In this document: positions 14,776 to 15,752 of the stretch, one piece after another
Layout: every line of letters starts with the position of its first letter
How positions within the stretch are numbered: position 1 is the first letter of the stretch
Assembly (NCBI GenBank): GCA_947169835.1
Contig: CAMVRH010000003.1
Span: 1-15,752 of the forward strand
DNA length: 15,752 nucleotides
Reading direction: 5' to 3'
Origin: an uncultured Lachnospira sp.
GTDB taxonomy: Bacteria; Bacillota; Clostridia; Lachnospirales; Lachnospiraceae
The notes under the pieces: model-generated
The model's input: only the letters and a program-made list of their open reading frames with translations
Told to the model about the DNA's origin: nothing
The model's database searches: none
Translations under genes and position numbers: made by a program

Positions 14776-15752
14776 TTATTTAATAATTTTCTTTGCAACT
14801 TCCAAGCCTTTGTTTATCCCATCTAAGTGATTGAATTTTTGATTGAACATCGAGTATCTAGCGTCCGGTATAAATAGAATTGTATCCTCTATCGCTTTAG
14901 CAAGTTCTTCTTGTGTTTTTACTATTGGGCCTGGGAGTTCGTTTTGGTCTAGATAGAAGTCCCTGGCATTTTCTTTATAGTCCTCATAATCATACATATA
15001 AAAGATAATCGGACGTTTTAAGTTTGCATAGTCGAAGAATACTGATGAATAATCTGTTATAAGCATATCGCTTACTATGTATAAGTCATTCACATCTTCG
15101 TAATCTGAAACGTCTATCACAAAATCTTTATACTTTTCAAAATCCATATTCTTTGCAACAAAGTAATGTGCTCTGAATAGAATTATATATTCATCCCCAA
15201 TCTGTTCTTTTAATTTGTCGAAATCTAGTCCCGATGCATTCTCGTATCCACTAACCTCAGAGTGCTTATTGTCTCTAAATGTAGGCGCATATAGAATTAT
15301 CTTCTTTTCTCTTGGAATATCTAATTCTCTTAAAATTGAATTTACCTTTGCCTGATCAAATGTAAATAGTGCATCATTTCTTGGGTAACCAGTTTCTAGA
15401 ACTATATCTTCTCTTCCCTGTAAGCCAAATGCAGAAACTAACTTTTCGCTACAGTACTTAGAAGGTGAAACCATATAAGAGAATTTTTCTCCCTCATGTG
15501 CATAATCCAAATCGCTACCTGGCACATCTAGTCCAATCTTCTTTAGCGGAGTTCCATGCCATGTCTGGATGTATACTTGATCATCGCTTAGCTTCAAGAA
15601 TTTTCTTGTGTTTGAATTTAGAACCCAATACTTTGCCTTGGCTAGCGCTTTGTAATATGAAAAAGTTTCATATTTAACTATTGAAATTTTTGGTCCTTTG
15701 TCGCTGCCCACTAACTTTTCAAAAATCTTTCCCGGCTTATGAACATTTCTAA
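14776..15752 (-). CDS. CDP-glycerol glycerophosphotransferase, partial (N-terminus off the right edge)
   Basis: About 324 residues are visible and the frame is open to the window edge, so the start lies outside; the GTG at 15711 is internal (residues RNVHKPGKIFEKL precede it in frame). Seen: QTWHGTPLKKIGLDV (active-site WHG), VLETGYPRND, ILYAPTFRDN, the second-histidine region LFRAHYFV, ITDYSSVFFDYANLKRPIIFYMYDY and RDFYLDQNELPGPIV. These follow the order seen in the other transferases of the window and resemble the C-terminal half of the 10668..12863 protein most. By alignment only about 50-60 residues of the transferase domain are missing, but an N-terminal GT2 domain, as in two of its paralogues, could lie beyond the edge. 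It ends at the shared terminator. Role: transfer of glycerol phosphate from CDP-glycerol to a surface polymer. Confidence 0.9.
   Translation of the reverse strand, partial: RNVHKPGKIFEKLVGSDKGPKISIVKYETFSYYKALAKAKYWVLNSNTRKFLKLSDDQVYIQTWHGTPLKKIGLDVPGSDLDYAHEGEKFSYMVSPSKYCSEKLVSAFGLQGREDIVLETGYPRNDALFTFDQAKVNSILRELDIPREKKIILYAPTFRDNKHSEVSGYENASGLDFDKLKEQIGDEYIILFRAHYFVAKNMDFEKYKDFVIDVSDYEDVNDLYIVSDMLITDYSSVFFDYANLKRPIIFYMYDYEDYKENARDFYLDQNELPGPIVKTQEELAKAIEDTILFIPDARYSMFNQKFNHLDGINKGLEVAKKIIK

Noticed and set aside
15709..15711. GTG as start codon of the right-edge transferase
   Set aside because: The frame continues open to the edge with residues that fit the family (FEKLVGSDKG), no ribosome binding site precedes it, and the N-terminal part of the domain would be missing.
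1..15752. Mobile elements, CRISPR arrays, tRNA or rRNA genes
   Set aside because: No transposase or integrase motifs, regular repeats, or RNA gene signatures were seen on either strand by reading.

Overview
The window is AT-rich DNA, with Gram-positive-style Shine-Dalgarno sequences and near-consensus sigma-A promoters. Every recognisable gene has its closest textbook counterpart in Bacillota. The TIGR03905-type four-cysteine TSCPD protein and the two fused GT2/glycerophosphotransferase genes make an anaerobic clostridial lineage (Eubacteriales) more likely than Bacillus or Staphylococcus. That is an inference; there is no rRNA or species marker here. GC content and codon usage were judged by eye only.

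The theme is a cell-surface glycerol-phosphate polymer (teichoic-acid-like). From right to left there are: (a) a partial CDP-glycerol transferase on the minus strand (14776..>15752); (b) a 22-bp-stem bidirectional terminator (14698..14757); (c) a lone plus-strand CDP-glycerol transferase (13495..14688); (d) a 220-bp divergent promoter region holding back-to-back promoters, a palindrome and a 5-codon leader ORF; (e) the minus-strand pair tagD (12882..13274) and a fused GT2/CDP-glycerol transferase (10668..12863); (f) a near-perfect sigma-A promoter (10614..10641), from which a tightly packed minus-strand operon of more than 10 kb runs off the left edge. That operon reads: ABC permease (TagG-like), ABC ATPase (TagH-like), TSCPD protein, MTA/SAH nucleosidase, glucose-6-phosphate isomerase, a second fused GT2/CDP-glycerol transferase, YfhO-family membrane protein, CsbB-like membrane GT2, and a hexapeptide acyltransferase cut by the window edge.

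A likely division of labour follows. TagD makes CDP-glycerol. Four CDP-glycerol transferases, two of them carrying their own GT2 domain, prime or extend a polymer that alternates or decorates sugar with glycerol phosphate. TagG/TagH export it. The CsbB-like enzyme loads a sugar on undecaprenyl phosphate, and YfhO transfers that sugar to the polymer outside the cell. The acyltransferase may modify a sugar. Three cytoplasmic housekeeping genes (pgi, the nucleosidase gene and the TSCPD gene) sit between the exporter and the polymerase, which is the most unexpected feature of the layout. No tagO or tagA, no ribitol cytidylyltransferase, no GtcA-type flippase, no D-alanylation genes, and no mobile element, tRNA, rRNA or CRISPR were seen.

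Four likely start sites differ from the longest open frames: the permease starts at 10575, tagD at 13274 and the plus-strand transferase at 13495, while the right-edge gene has no start inside the window. yfhO starts with TTG.
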